NCBI GenBank assembly: GCA_947371015.1
Contig: CANBNK010000009.1
Span: forward strand, 1-64,000
Direction: 5' to 3'
DNA: 64,000 nucleotides
DNA from: Acetobacteraceae bacterium
Lineage (GTDB): Bacteria; Pseudomonadota; Alphaproteobacteria; Acetobacterales; Acetobacteraceae
Within the stretch, counting starts at the first letter, position 1, and each line of letters starts with the position of its first letter. Positions 25,756 to 34,641 of this stretch are shown here, one piece after another. The notes under the pieces were generated by a model, which saw nothing but the letters and a program-made list of their open reading frames with translations, was not told the origin of the DNA and did no database searches. Made by a program: the position numbers and the translations under genes.

Positions 25756-27222
25756 ATGATGCTGCAATCCAAGACCACCACGATCGCCGACACTGTTGCC
25801 TCTCCATTGCTGCCCTTGGCCGTGGATCTGGACGGCACGCTGCTGGCAGGTGACACGTTGCACGAAGCGGTGCTTGCCCTGATGCTGAAGCGACCGCTGG
25901 CGCTTGCGCGCGCCGTGCCGGTGCTGCGCCAGGGCCGCGCTGCGTTCAAACGTCATATCGCGCTGGCGGTACCCGAAGTTGCGACGGCTGTGCCGGTGCG
26001 GCCGCAGGTGCTGGCCTGGCTGCATGAGCAGCGCGATGCCGGCCGTGCCCTGCACCTGGTGACCGGGGCGGACCAGGCGGTGGCGGATGCGGTGGCCGAG
26101 CGGCTGGACCTGTTCGACAGCACAACCGGCAGCAATGGCCGGGTGAACCTGACCGCCGCCGCCAAGGCACGCTGGCTGCAGGCCCGGTTTCCCGAGGGCT
26201 TTGCCTATGCCGGCAACAGCGATGCCGACCTTGCCGTGTTCGCGGCGGCGCAGGAAATCGCGCTGGTGGCAACGCCGCGGGAGGTCAGCGTGGCGGCGCA
26301 TGCGCTGGGCAAGCCGGTGCTGCGCGAGATCGCCGCCGAGGCGGGCGGCTGGCGCGCCTGGCTGAAGGCGCTGCGGCCGCACCAATGGTCGAAGAACCTG
26401 CTGATGCTGGTGCCGCTGGTGCTGGGGCACCGCCTGATGGAACCGGCGGCGTTGCTGCCGGTGCTGCTGGGCATTGCCGCGATGTCGCTGGTGGCTTCGG
26501 GCACCTATCTGCTTAACGACCTGGCCGACCTGGCGGCGGACCGCCAGCACCCCACCAAGCGCCGCCGCCCGCTGGCCAGCGGCAGGGTGGCGCCGATGTC
26601 GGCGCTGCTGCTGGCCATGGCGTTGATCGCGCTGCCGGTCGGCGTGGCGCTGGTCCTGGCGCCGTGGTTCGGCGCTGGGCTGCTCGGCTATGTCGCGGTG
26701 TCGCTGGCCTATTCGGCGGCGCTGAAGCGCGTGCCGCTGCTGGATACGCTGACCATCGCCAGCCTGTTCATGACGCGGCTGGGGTTGGGCGTGCTGCTGG
26801 CGCAGGTGCCGTGGTCGCCCTGGCTGATGTCCTTCGCCGGCTTCTTCTTCTTTTCGCTGGCGCTGGCCAAGCGGCATGGCGAGGTGATGCAGGCGCGCGG
26901 CGCGCCGGTGACGGCGCTGACGCATCGCGGGTACCGGGCCGAGGACTGGCCGCTGACGCTTGGTTTCGGCCTGGCCGCCGGCGTGGCGGCGTTGCAGATC
27001 ATGATCCTGTTCGTGGCCAATGACGCCTGGCCGTCGCGGCTCTATCACACGCCGGTTTGGCTGTACGCGACGCCGCCGTTGCTGGCGGTGTGGCTGACGC
27101 GGCTATGGCTGCTGGCGCATCGTCAGCAACTGAACGACGACCCCGTGGTGTTCGCGCTGCGCGACCCGCAGAGCTGGATCAGCGGCGTGCTGGTCGCCCT
27201 GGCGATAGGACTGGCGCTGTGA
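25756..27222 (+). CDS. HAD phosphatase-UbiA prenyltransferase fusion, predicted polyprenyl-phosphate phosphoribosyltransferase
   Basis: 488 residues. Residues 1-200 are a HAD domain with the nucleophile motif LAVDLDGTLLAGDT and YAGNSDADLAVF. Residues about 210-488 are a nine-span UbiA transferase with RPHQWSKNLLMLVPL and the motif NDLADLAADRQHPTKRRRPL. The motif matches mycobacterial decaprenyl-phosphate phosphoribosyltransferase (Rv3806c), where NDxxDxxxDRxHPxKxxRP binds the phosphates. Joined with the DprE1- and DprE2-like genes that follow, it predicts transfer of phosphoribose to polyprenyl phosphate; the HAD part could remove the 5-phosphate (inference). GGAGG (25742-25746) precedes ATG 25756; the stop overlaps the next GTG. 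Confidence 0.87.
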   Translation: MMLQSKTTTIADTVASPLLPLAVDLDGTLLAGDTLHEAVLALMLKRPLALARAVPVLRQGRAAFKRHIALAVPEVATAVPVRPQVLAWLHEQRDAGRALHLVTGADQAVADAVAERLDLFDSTTGSNGRVNLTAAAKARWLQARFPEGFAYAGNSDADLAVFAAAQEIALVATPREVSVAAHALGKPVLREIAAEAGGWRAWLKALRPHQWSKNLLMLVPLVLGHRLMEPAALLPVLLGIAAMSLVASGTYLLNDLADLAADRQHPTKRRRPLASGRVAPMSALLLAMALIALPVGVALVLAPWFGAGLLGYVAVSLAYSAALKRVPLLDTLTIASLFMTRLGLGVLLAQVPWSPWLMSFAGFFFFSLALAKRHGEVMQARGAPVTALTHRGYRAEDWPLTLGFGLAAGVAALQIMILFVANDAWPSRLYHTPVWLYATPPLLAVWLTRLWLLAHRQQLNDDPVVFALRDPQSWISGVLVALAIGLAL

Positions 27223-28589
27223 ACCTGGTCCTGCCGCAGGGCGTGGTGCGCGCCACTTCCGCTGGTGCCTGGAGCAGCGTGGCGCTGCAGGGCTGGGGCC
27301 GGCTGGGCAGCGCGCCCTGCCAGGCGGCGCGGCCGGAGCGGCTGCGCGACGTGGCCGATGCCGTCACCTCGAACAACGGCCGCAACCTCATCGCGCATGG
27401 CGCCGGGCGCAGCTATGGCGATGCCGCGCTGAACGGTGGCGGCGCGGTGCTGCTGGCCGGGCGGCTGGACCGCATGCTCGGCTTCGACGCCACGACCGGC
27501 GTGCTGGTGGCGGAACCCGGCGTGACCATCGCCGATGTCATCCGCGTGTTCCTGCCGCAGGGCTTCCTGTTGCCGACGCCGCCGGGCACCGCCTTCGCCA
27601 CGCTGGGCGGCGCGGTGGCCAATGATGTGCACGGCAAGAACCAGCATGTGGCCGGCTGCTTCGGCGACCATGTGGCCTGGCTGGAGCTGATGCTGGCGGA
27701 TGGCAGCACGCGCCGGCTGTCGCCGACGCAGGACGCCCCCGCGTTTCGCGCGACCATCGGCGGCCTTGGGCTGACCGGCGTCATCACCGCGCTGGCGGTG
27801 CAACTGCTGCGGGTGCCGTCCAATGCCATGCGCGTGCGGCGGCAGCGGGTCGGCGGCTTGGAGGCATACCTGGATGCCTTCCGCGCGGCGCGGGGCGCGA
27901 GCTGGTCGGTCGGCTGGATCGATGCGCTGGCCGGTGGCGCGGCGTTGGGGCGCGGTGTGCTGGAGACCGCGGAGCCGGCGGCGGAGAGTGTCGCCTTGCC
28001 CACGCCGGGTGCGCGGCGGATGCCGTTCGATGCGCCGGGCTTCCTGCTCAATCCGCTGAGCGTGCGGGGCTTCAACGCGGCGTATTGGCGGCGCGCACCG
28101 GCGCAGGGCGACGAACGGGTGATGCACGCCAACCGCTTCCTGTTTCCGTTGGATGGCATCGGCGGCTGGAACCGGCTGTACGGCGCCCGCGGCTTCCACC
28201 AGTTTCAATGCGTGCTGCCGGAAGCCGAGGCGCCGCGCGGGCTGCGGCTGCTGCTGGAGGCGGTGGGCCAGGCCGGCGCCGCCAGCTTCCTCGCCGTGCT
28301 GAAGTGGATGGGGCGCGCCGGCAGCGGCATGCTGTCCTTCGCCCAACCAGGCTTCACCCTGGCGCTTGATATTCCGTCGCGGTCGGGCGACCGGGCGCTG
28401 CTGCTGCGGCTGGAACGCATCACGCAGGAGCATGGCGGCCGGGTGTACCTGGCCAAGGACAGCGCGCTGTCGCCGCAGGGCATGGTGGAGATGTATCCGC
28501 GGCTGGCCGAGTTCCAGCAGGTGCGCGCGCGGCTGGACCCGGGCGGACGGTTCTCGTCGGACATGTCGCGCCGGCTGGGGCTGGGCTGA
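27219..28589 (+). CDS. DprE1-like FAD-dependent polyprenyl-phosphoribose 2'-oxidase
   Basis: 456 residues of the VAO/PCMH flavoprotein family. The FAD region is AHGAGRSYGDAALNGGG and PPGTAFATLGGAVANDVHGK, with NQHVAGCFGDHV around His138, matching the HGKNHH segment of mycobacterial DprE1 (His132). The C-terminus retains the active-site Lys (VYLAKDSA, Lys413) and ends FSSDMSRRLGLG as in DprE1. Where DprE1 has Cys387, the target of benzothiazinones (GWNICVDFP), this protein reads GFTLALDIP with Ala382. It starts at a GTG within the UbiA stop codon. It should oxidise C2 of the ribose in polyprenylphosphoryl-ribose. Confidence 0.87.
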   Translation: MNLVLPQGVVRATSAGAWSSVALQGWGRLGSAPCQAARPERLRDVADAVTSNNGRNLIAHGAGRSYGDAALNGGGAVLLAGRLDRMLGFDATTGVLVAEPGVTIADVIRVFLPQGFLLPTPPGTAFATLGGAVANDVHGKNQHVAGCFGDHVAWLELMLADGSTRRLSPTQDAPAFRATIGGLGLTGVITALAVQLLRVPSNAMRVRRQRVGGLEAYLDAFRAARGASWSVGWIDALAGGAALGRGVLETAEPAAESVALPTPGARRMPFDAPGFLLNPLSVRGFNAAYWRRAPAQGDERVMHANRFLFPLDGIGGWNRLYGARGFHQFQCVLPEAEAPRGLRLLLEAVGQAGAASFLAVLKWMGRAGSGMLSFAQPGFTLALDIPSRSGDRALLLRLERITQEHGGRVYLAKDSALSPQGMVEMYPRLAEFQQVRARLDPGGRFSSDMSRRLGLG

Positions 28590-29338
28590 TGGCGGCGGTG
28601 ACGGAAACCTGGCTGGTGCTGGGCGGCGGATCCACCATCGGGCGGGCTTTCGCGCAGCGCGCGGCGGCGGCCGGCGCCGCGGTGCTGCTGGCCGGGCGCG
28701 ACGTGGCGGAACTTGAACGCAGCGCCGCCGACCTGCGGCTGCGCCATGGCGTGCCGGCCACCTCCGTGTTGTTCGACGCGCTGGACCTGGAGGCGCATCG
28801 CGGCTTCGCGCGGGCCTGCGCCACGCTCGCGCACGGCCGGCTGCACCTGCTGCTGGCCTTCGGCGTCATGCCGACCCAGGCCGCGTGCGAGGCCGACCCG
28901 CAGCTGGCGCAGCGCATGGTGGAAACCAACCTGACCGGCGCCGCTTCCGTGCTGACTGCGCTGGCGCCGGTGCTGCGCGGGCAGGGCGGTGGCACCGTGG
29001 TGGCGCTTGGCTCGGTGGCGGGGCAGCGCGGGCGGCCGCGCAACCACCTGTACGGCGCCACCAAGGCGGCGCTGGGCGTGTTCCTGCAGGGCTATGCGGC
29101 GCGGCATGCGCGGCATGGCGTGCGGGTGCTGCATGTTCTGGCCGGGCCGGTGGATACCGCGCTGACCTGGCCGCTGCCGAAGCTGCCCTTCATGGTCAGC
29201 CCGGCAGCCTTCGCCGCTGCCACCTGGCGCCTGGCCCGGCGTGGCACTGGCCAGGTGCATGTCCCGCGGATCTGGGCGCCGGTGATGGCGGCGATCCGCG
29301 CCTTGCCGGACCGCGTGTTCAACCGTCTCGACCTTTGA
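28589..29338 (+). CDS. DprE2-like short-chain dehydrogenase
   Basis: 249 residues of SDR fold. The cofactor motif is LVLGGGSTIGRAFAQRAAAA; the active site is Ser (LGSVAGQRGRP) with YGATK (YxxxK). The TGATG overlap with the DprE1-like gene implies coupled translation and a joint reaction: reduction of the 2-keto intermediate to polyprenylphosphoryl-arabinose. On its own it would be an unassigned SDR; the assignment depends on gene order and on the DprE1 match next to it. The C-terminal VPRIWAPVMAAIRALPDRVF is hydrophobic and may sit on the membrane. Confidence 0.82.
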   Translation: MAAVTETWLVLGGGSTIGRAFAQRAAAAGAAVLLAGRDVAELERSAADLRLRHGVPATSVLFDALDLEAHRGFARACATLAHGRLHLLLAFGVMPTQAACEADPQLAQRMVETNLTGAASVLTALAPVLRGQGGGTVVALGSVAGQRGRPRNHLYGATKAALGVFLQGYAARHARHGVRVLHVLAGPVDTALTWPLPKLPFMVSPAAFAAATWRLARRGTGQVHVPRIWAPVMAAIRALPDRVFNRLDL

Positions 29339-29348
29339 GGAAATCTGC

Positions 29349-30956
29349 ATGAGCAGCAGTTCGCAACCGGCGCCCCGCGTCGGCGCCGTGGCGCAGTCCG
29401 TGACGCTGCATCCGCTGCTGGCCATGCAGGCGGGCCTGCTGGCGGTATGCGCCGTGCTGCTGGCGGCGATATGGCTGCGCGTCGGCGGCTTCGCCTATAC
29501 GCTCGATGCGCCCTACACCCACCTTTCGCTGGCCGAGCAGGTGCTGCACGGCACCTATGGGCTGAACCCGGGGGAGCCGGCCTCGCCCAGCTCCTCCATC
29601 CTGTATCCCTTCCTGCTGGCCGGCCTGGCGCTGCTGCCGCTGGGGCAGTTCCCGCCGCTGCTGGTCAACCTGGCCGCCGCCATGGCCAGCATGGCGCTGC
29701 TGTATGCGCTGGCGCGGGAAGCCGGCATTCGGCTGGACCGGGTGGCGCCGTGGATGCTCGCCATGTTCGCGGCCACGGCGGCGCTGGGGCTGAACCTGGC
29801 GGGGCTGGCGTTTTCCGGTCTCGAACACTCATTGCACGTGACGCTGACGCTGGCCTCGTTGCTCGGGCTGCTGCGCTTCCTGCGGCGGGAGCGGGCGGAT
29901 TGGTGGTGGCTGGCCTCCATGGTGCTGCTGCCGCTGCTGCGGTTCGAGGCGACGGCCGCCCTGCTGGCCGATGTGCTGGTGCTCGGGCTGTTCGGGCGGA
30001 TGCGCCATGCGGCGCTGGTGCTGCTGGCGGGCGGGCTGCCGGTGCTGGCCTTCTGCTTCTTCCTGCACAGTCAGGGGCTGCCGTGGCTGCCGCTTTCGGT
30101 GCTGGACCGCAGCCAGGTGGTGGTGACGGGGCTGGATGTCGGCGCCGGGGGGGCTTTCGCCGTGGTGCACGCGATGTACGCGGCGCTGCGGCAGAACCTG
30201 ATGGCCTATGGCGGCGCGCATATCCTCGCGCTGCTGGTGGCGCTGGCGCTTGCCTTCCGGCCGGAGCCACGGCGCGCGGTGGTGGTGGGCTTCTGCGTGC
30301 TGGTCGGCGTGGCGCAACTTGTGGGCGGCAGCCTGAACAGTTTTTCCCGCTATGAGATCTACGTGCTGGTGCTGGGCCTGGCCGGGCTGATGGTGCTGCA
30401 CGGCCCGGCGCTGGATGGCTGGCTGGCGCTGCTGCGGCCGGGGCGGGCGGTGCTGGTTTGCCTGGCGGCGCTGGTGCTGTTTGCCGGTTATGTGCTGCGC
30501 ACGGCGGATGCGGTGCCGGCCGCCGGCAACGTGGCCGACCAGCAGCGCACCATGCAGCGCTTCGTCACCCAGGAATGGCGGCAGCCCTTCGCCACCAACC
30601 ATCCCGGCTGGGTCAACTGGCGCAACCCGCACTACATGTTGGACCTCTCCGGGCTTGGGTCATTGGAGGCACGCCAGGGCGCGCATTCCGCCGACCCCGA
30701 TTGGGCCGGCAAACTGGCGCGGCAGCACGGCGTTGCGCTGGCCATGCTGTACGACAACGCCATCCCCCGCACCCCGCCTGCCACCTGGCAGCCGGTGGCC
30801 CGCATGACCCTGCGCCACCGCGTGGTGACGGCGGTCGGCCCCACCATCACCTTCTACGCGACCAGGCCGGACGCGGTGGGGGAGGTGCATGATGCACTGG
30901 ACCGCTTCCGGCCCAGCCTGCCCGCCGGCGTGCAGCTGACCATGCTGCCCGAATGA
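29349..30956 (+). CDS. GT-C-like polytopic membrane protein, candidate arabinosyltransferase
   Basis: 535 residues with about 10-11 membrane spans over 1-400 and a soluble periplasmic C-terminus of about 130 residues. The first large loop after span 1 has FAYTLDAPYTHLSLAEQVLH and NPGEPASPSSSILYPFLLAG, an acidic-residue loop like that of lipid-phosphosugar-dependent GT-C transferases. The C-terminal part carries TNHPGWVNWRNPHYMLDLSG. It follows the polyprenyl-phosphoarabinose genes by 10 bp with GAGGAAAT before its ATG, so it could transfer arabinose outside the inner membrane. The family is not certain and the acceptor is unknown. Confidence 0.7.
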   Translation: MSSSSQPAPRVGAVAQSVTLHPLLAMQAGLLAVCAVLLAAIWLRVGGFAYTLDAPYTHLSLAEQVLHGTYGLNPGEPASPSSSILYPFLLAGLALLPLGQFPPLLVNLAAAMASMALLYALAREAGIRLDRVAPWMLAMFAATAALGLNLAGLAFSGLEHSLHVTLTLASLLGLLRFLRRERADWWWLASMVLLPLLRFEATAALLADVLVLGLFGRMRHAALVLLAGGLPVLAFCFFLHSQGLPWLPLSVLDRSQVVVTGLDVGAGGAFAVVHAMYAALRQNLMAYGGAHILALLVALALAFRPEPRRAVVVGFCVLVGVAQLVGGSLNSFSRYEIYVLVLGLAGLMVLHGPALDGWLALLRPGRAVLVCLAALVLFAGYVLRTADAVPAAGNVADQQRTMQRFVTQEWRQPFATNHPGWVNWRNPHYMLDLSGLGSLEARQGAHSADPDWAGKLARQHGVALAMLYDNAIPRTPPATWQPVARMTLRHRVVTAVGPTITFYATRPDAVGEVHDALDRFRPSLPAGVQLTMLPE

Positions 30957-32416
30957 GGGTGCTGCCGGGGCCGCAAGGGGCCGCCTGGATTGTCGCGGAG
31001 ACCGCCACGTCGGCGGTCTTTTCGTTGGTCGGGCTGTTGTTCGTGGCGCGCGTCATCGGGCCGCAGCAGGCCGGGCTGGGGGCGCTGGCGGCCAGCGCCT
31101 TCCTGCTGATCGAGGGGCCGGCCAGCATGCTGTTCGGCGACGCGCTGATGCAGCGGCGGGATTTGACGCCGGAGCATATCGCCACCGCCTTCTGGGTGAC
31201 GTTGGGCGTTTCCCTGGCGGCGGCGGGGCTGCTGGTGTTGCTGGCGCCGCTGATCGCCGCCGCTTCCGGCCTGCCGGAGATGGTGCCGATGCTGCAGGTG
31301 CTGGCGCTGCTGCTGCCGCTCTCGGGCCTCGGCGGCATGTTTTCCGGCCTGGCGCTGCGGGAGCGGTGGTATCGGCTGCTGGCGCTGCGCACCCTGCTGG
31401 GCCAGCCGCTGGCGCTGGCCGCCGGCGTGGGCGCGGGCATGCATGGCGCCGGGGCCTGGGCGCTGGTGGCGCAGCAGAGCGTGGCCTCCATTGCCGGCTT
31501 CGCGCTGATGGCGCTGTGGTTCCGCGATTGGCGGACGGTGGGGCCGAAGCCGCGGATCGACCGCCCGGCACTGAAGGAGCTGTGGGCCGTGGCCGGGCCG
31601 CAGGTGACGGCGCTGGTGGTGATGACCGGCCGCTACCGCGCCTTCCTGCTGGTGCTCGGGCTGACCAGCTCTGAACTGGTGGTGGCGGCGACGCATGTGG
31701 CGTTCCGCATGGTGGATGTGGCGGGATCGATCGTGGTTTCCGCCATCGGCCGGCTGGCGGCGCCGCGTCTGGCCGCCTTGCAGCACAACCGCACCGGCCT
31801 GGCCGAGAGCTTCGGCATGCTGGCGCGCTGGCAGTCGCTCGGCGGGCTGCCGGTGGCGCTGGGCCTGGCGGTGGTGGCGCCGCGGCTGATCGAGGCGATG
31901 ATGGGGCCGGAATGGGCCGGCGCCGCGGCGCCGGCGCAGGTGGTGGGCATCTCGGCGGCGCTGTGGATCGCCGGTGGTCCGGTCATGGCGCTGTGGCTGG
32001 CCATGGGGCGGACGCGGATGAACCTGTGGGTGCAGGGCATCGCCTGCGTGTTGCCGCTGCTGCTGATGGCGGTGGTGCAGCCCTCAACTCCGGCGATGGC
32101 CGCGTGGTGCTGGGCTTCCACCGCACTGCTGCTGCCGGCGGGGCAGTTGCACCTGGCGCTCAAGGCGCTGCATCGGGGCTGGCTGTGGCTGGCGCAGTGG
32201 ATGGCGCCGGCCCTGCTGGCGGCGCTGGCCATGCTGGTGGGCGCCGAGGCGCTGCATCGGGCGACCGCTGGTTGGCAGGCACCCTATGCGCTGGCGGCGA
32301 TGATCGCCGCCGGTGGCCTGGCCTGGGCGGCGGCGCTGCTCGGCTGGCGGCTGCTTCACCCCGGCAGCAAGGACTGGCTGAGTTTGGCGGCGGCTTCGAC
32401 CAAGGGCCAGGAATAG
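30953..32416 (+). CDS. Oligosaccharide flippase (Wzx/MurJ-like, MOP superfamily)
   Basis: 487 residues with about 12-14 membrane spans. It opens AAWIVAETATSAVFSLVGLL and VARVIGPQQAGLGALAASAF, the usual first two helices of polysaccharide flippases; DALMQRRDLTPEHIATAFWV and FSGLALRERWYRLLALRTLL follow the family pattern. It starts in an ATGA overlap with the GT-C-like gene and closes the rightward operon. It would move a lipid-linked glycan across the inner membrane. Its last 61 bp overlap the 3' end of the convergent acylase gene. Confidence 0.85.
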   Translation: MRVLPGPQGAAWIVAETATSAVFSLVGLLFVARVIGPQQAGLGALAASAFLLIEGPASMLFGDALMQRRDLTPEHIATAFWVTLGVSLAAAGLLVLLAPLIAAASGLPEMVPMLQVLALLLPLSGLGGMFSGLALRERWYRLLALRTLLGQPLALAAGVGAGMHGAGAWALVAQQSVASIAGFALMALWFRDWRTVGPKPRIDRPALKELWAVAGPQVTALVVMTGRYRAFLLVLGLTSSELVVAATHVAFRMVDVAGSIVVSAIGRLAAPRLAALQHNRTGLAESFGMLARWQSLGGLPVALGLAVVAPRLIEAMMGPEWAGAAAPAQVVGISAALWIAGGPVMALWLAMGRTRMNLWVQGIACVLPLLLMAVVQPSTPAMAAWCWASTALLLPAGQLHLALKALHRGWLWLAQWMAPALLAALAMLVGAEALHRATAGWQAPYALAAMIAAGGLAWAAALLGWRLLHPGSKDWLSLAAASTKGQE

Positions 32417-34629
32417 CGCATCGGGTGCATGCGGCATTCGCTCCAGGCGGGGTTCTGGTTGGCGAAGTCTGGGCTGGCGGGATGCCCCGAGGCGCCGTGG
32501 AACACGCACCACAGCGAGTTGTCCCAGGCGCCGACATCGAAGGCGTAGCGCGCCAAGGCGCCATAGGTCGCCGCCGGGCCATTGGCGACGACGAAGCCGA
32601 TGGCCTGGACGGTGTCGGTATCGCCGGCCAGGGGCAGGGCGGGGCAGTCCAGCCCGGCATCCGGGAACTGCGCTGAGAGCGGGTGCGACAGGCGCGGCTG
32701 GTGCGCCTCGCCCCAGGGCTGCGGCGGCAGCGCGGCGGTGCTGGTCAGTGCCTCGGCCATCGCCTGTGTCCAGGTGAGGCCGCCGAGCAGGGAGGTGTCG
32801 TCGGCGCGCAGCAGGGTCGGCAGGCACCACCAGAGCTGGTTGATCGGCGCCACGCCCGGCGCGACGGACAGGTAGGGGTGCCCGGCCAGCGCGCCGAGGC
32901 CGCTGCGTTCGGCCAGCACCGCGGTCAGCGCCCGACGCAGTGCGACATAGGCGGTGGCGGCTTCGCTGGTGGCGGAGAGTTGGCAGTCCCAGGCGAGCAG
33001 GCGCTGGCGCAGTGCTTCCTCGGCCGGTGGCTGGGCGGGCAGGGCGGCGAGGCGGGCCTGGATGAGTTGCGCGTTGAAGGACAGCACGTCCGCATGCACC
33101 GCGGCGGCGGCTGCCGGCGTGCGGGAGCCGCCTTCGGCGATGCGCTGGGCGATGCGTTGGGCGCGATAGGGCGGGTGGCAGTCGGTGCAGAAGTAGTCGG
33201 CGCTGTCGTCGCTGACGACGCGGTTGTTGGCGGTGACCAGCACACCGTCGGCGGGGTTGATCACGCGGGGCATGGCTTCGAACGGGATGACGCCGTCCCA
33301 TTCATGCGCGCCGGTCCAGCCGGGCACCGGTAGCCAGCCATTGATGCGCGGGCGCTTTGGCAGCACGGCGCGGACGAGTTGGCCGATATTGCCCTGCGTA
33401 TCACCCGCGACAAGGTTGTGGTCGATCAGCCCCCAACCGCGCGTGGCTTCGTACAGCTCCCCCACGGTGCGGGCGCGCAGCATGCGCGGCAAACAATCAA
33501 AACTGCGGTCTGCCTCGGTGGTCTGCATGCTGCGCAGCGCCAGCGCGGTGCCATCAGCCGGGTCACCGGCGATGATGGCGCCGTGCCGGGTCTCGGTGAT
33601 TTCCACCGTGCGGGGCGGCGCATTGCGGATGTGCACGGTCTCGGTGCGGCGCGTCACCGGCAGCCATTCGCCGCGGAACTGCGTGTGTGCGGCGCTGGCG
33701 TCGAAGCGTTCGATATAGAGGTCGTAGATATCCATGAAGGCGTGGGTGACGCAGTAGCCGACATGGCCGTTATGCGCGAAATGCGGGAAGCCCGGCACGC
33801 CCGGCACCGTCAGGCCGATGGCGTCGAAGGCGTCGCAGGCCAGATGGTGCTGCGCGTACATGTTGGGGATTTCGAAGACCCGATGCGGGTCGCCGGCCAG
33901 CAGCGGGCGGCCGGTTTCGGTGCGCGTGGGACTGAGCGCCCAGTTGTTGCTGCCACCGCCCGAAGCGTCCGGTGCCGCGGCTTCCAGCAGCGCCGCGATG
34001 GCCGGTTGCAACTCCGCCAGGCTGGCCACCCAGCGGTCCGCCTCGACGCCCGGCGGGATGATCAGCAGGTCGCGGCCATTGTCGTCGTAGCGCAGCTTGG
34101 CGATGTTGTCGGCGCCGACCACGGGCAGCGCCGCGGCGCGCCACAGCTTGAACCAGATGCTGCCCATCAGCAGCCCGAGCCGCCGCATGGTGGCGATGCT
34201 GTGCCAGCCTTCCCAGCGCTCCGGCGTGGCGCCGAGCAGGTCGTACTCCACGCCCCAGGGGGCGCCTTGCGCGATGAAGGCGTTCACCCCCTCGGCGTAG
34301 CGGTCCAGCATGGCGCGGGTCTCGGGCGTGGCGATGGCGTAGTCGCGCTGGCTGGCCTGCGCCACGCCGAGGCGGCGGCTCAGCGCGTCCGCATCCGCTG
34401 CCGCGGCGCCGAGGAATTCGGCGGAACGGCCAAGGCCGCGCCGGCGGTTGAGGTCCATCTGGAACATGCGGTCCTGCGCGTGGACGAAGCCGAGCGCGAA
34501 CCAGGCATCATCGGCGGTGGCGGTGCGGATATGCGGTACGCCTTCGCTGTCGCGGATCACGCTGGCGGGCGCGCTCAGGCCGGGCAGGGTCAGCGTGCCG
34601 TCGAGTTGCGGCAGGGTTGCTTGGCTCAT
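32356..34629 (-). CDS. Penicillin acylase-family (Ntn) amidohydrolase
   Basis: 757 residues. The N-terminal alpha part has SVIRDSEGVPHIRTATADDA and FALGFVHAQDRMFQMDLNRR, diagnostic of the family. The nucleophile that opens the beta chain after self-cleavage is Ser227 in GGGSNNWALSPT. Further family segments are LLAGDPHRVFEIPNMYAQHH and VPGVPGFPHFAHNGHVGYCV. The family cleaves amides such as penicillins or acyl-homoserine lactones; the substrate here is unknown. No signal peptide is visible, so it may act in the cytoplasm, which is unusual. It begins 12 bp after the solute-binding protein gene. Confidence 0.9.
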   Translation of the reverse strand: MSQATLPQLDGTLTLPGLSAPASVIRDSEGVPHIRTATADDAWFALGFVHAQDRMFQMDLNRRRGLGRSAEFLGAAAADADALSRRLGVAQASQRDYAIATPETRAMLDRYAEGVNAFIAQGAPWGVEYDLLGATPERWEGWHSIATMRRLGLLMGSIWFKLWRAAALPVVGADNIAKLRYDDNGRDLLIIPPGVEADRWVASLAELQPAIAALLEAAAPDASGGGSNNWALSPTRTETGRPLLAGDPHRVFEIPNMYAQHHLACDAFDAIGLTVPGVPGFPHFAHNGHVGYCVTHAFMDIYDLYIERFDASAAHTQFRGEWLPVTRRTETVHIRNAPPRTVEITETRHGAIIAGDPADGTALALRSMQTTEADRSFDCLPRMLRARTVGELYEATRGWGLIDHNLVAGDTQGNIGQLVRAVLPKRPRINGWLPVPGWTGAHEWDGVIPFEAMPRVINPADGVLVTANNRVVSDDSADYFCTDCHPPYRAQRIAQRIAEGGSRTPAAAAAVHADVLSFNAQLIQARLAALPAQPPAEEALRQRLLAWDCQLSATSEAATAYVALRRALTAVLAERSGLGALAGHPYLSVAPGVAPINQLWWCLPTLLRADDTSLLGGLTWTQAMAEALTSTAALPPQPWGEAHQPRLSHPLSAQFPDAGLDCPALPLAGDTDTVQAIGFVVANGPAATYGALARYAFDVGAWDNSLWCVFHGASGHPASPDFANQNPAWSECRMHPMRYSWPLVEAAAKLSQSLLPG

Positions 34630-34641
34630 CGTCGTCGGTCC

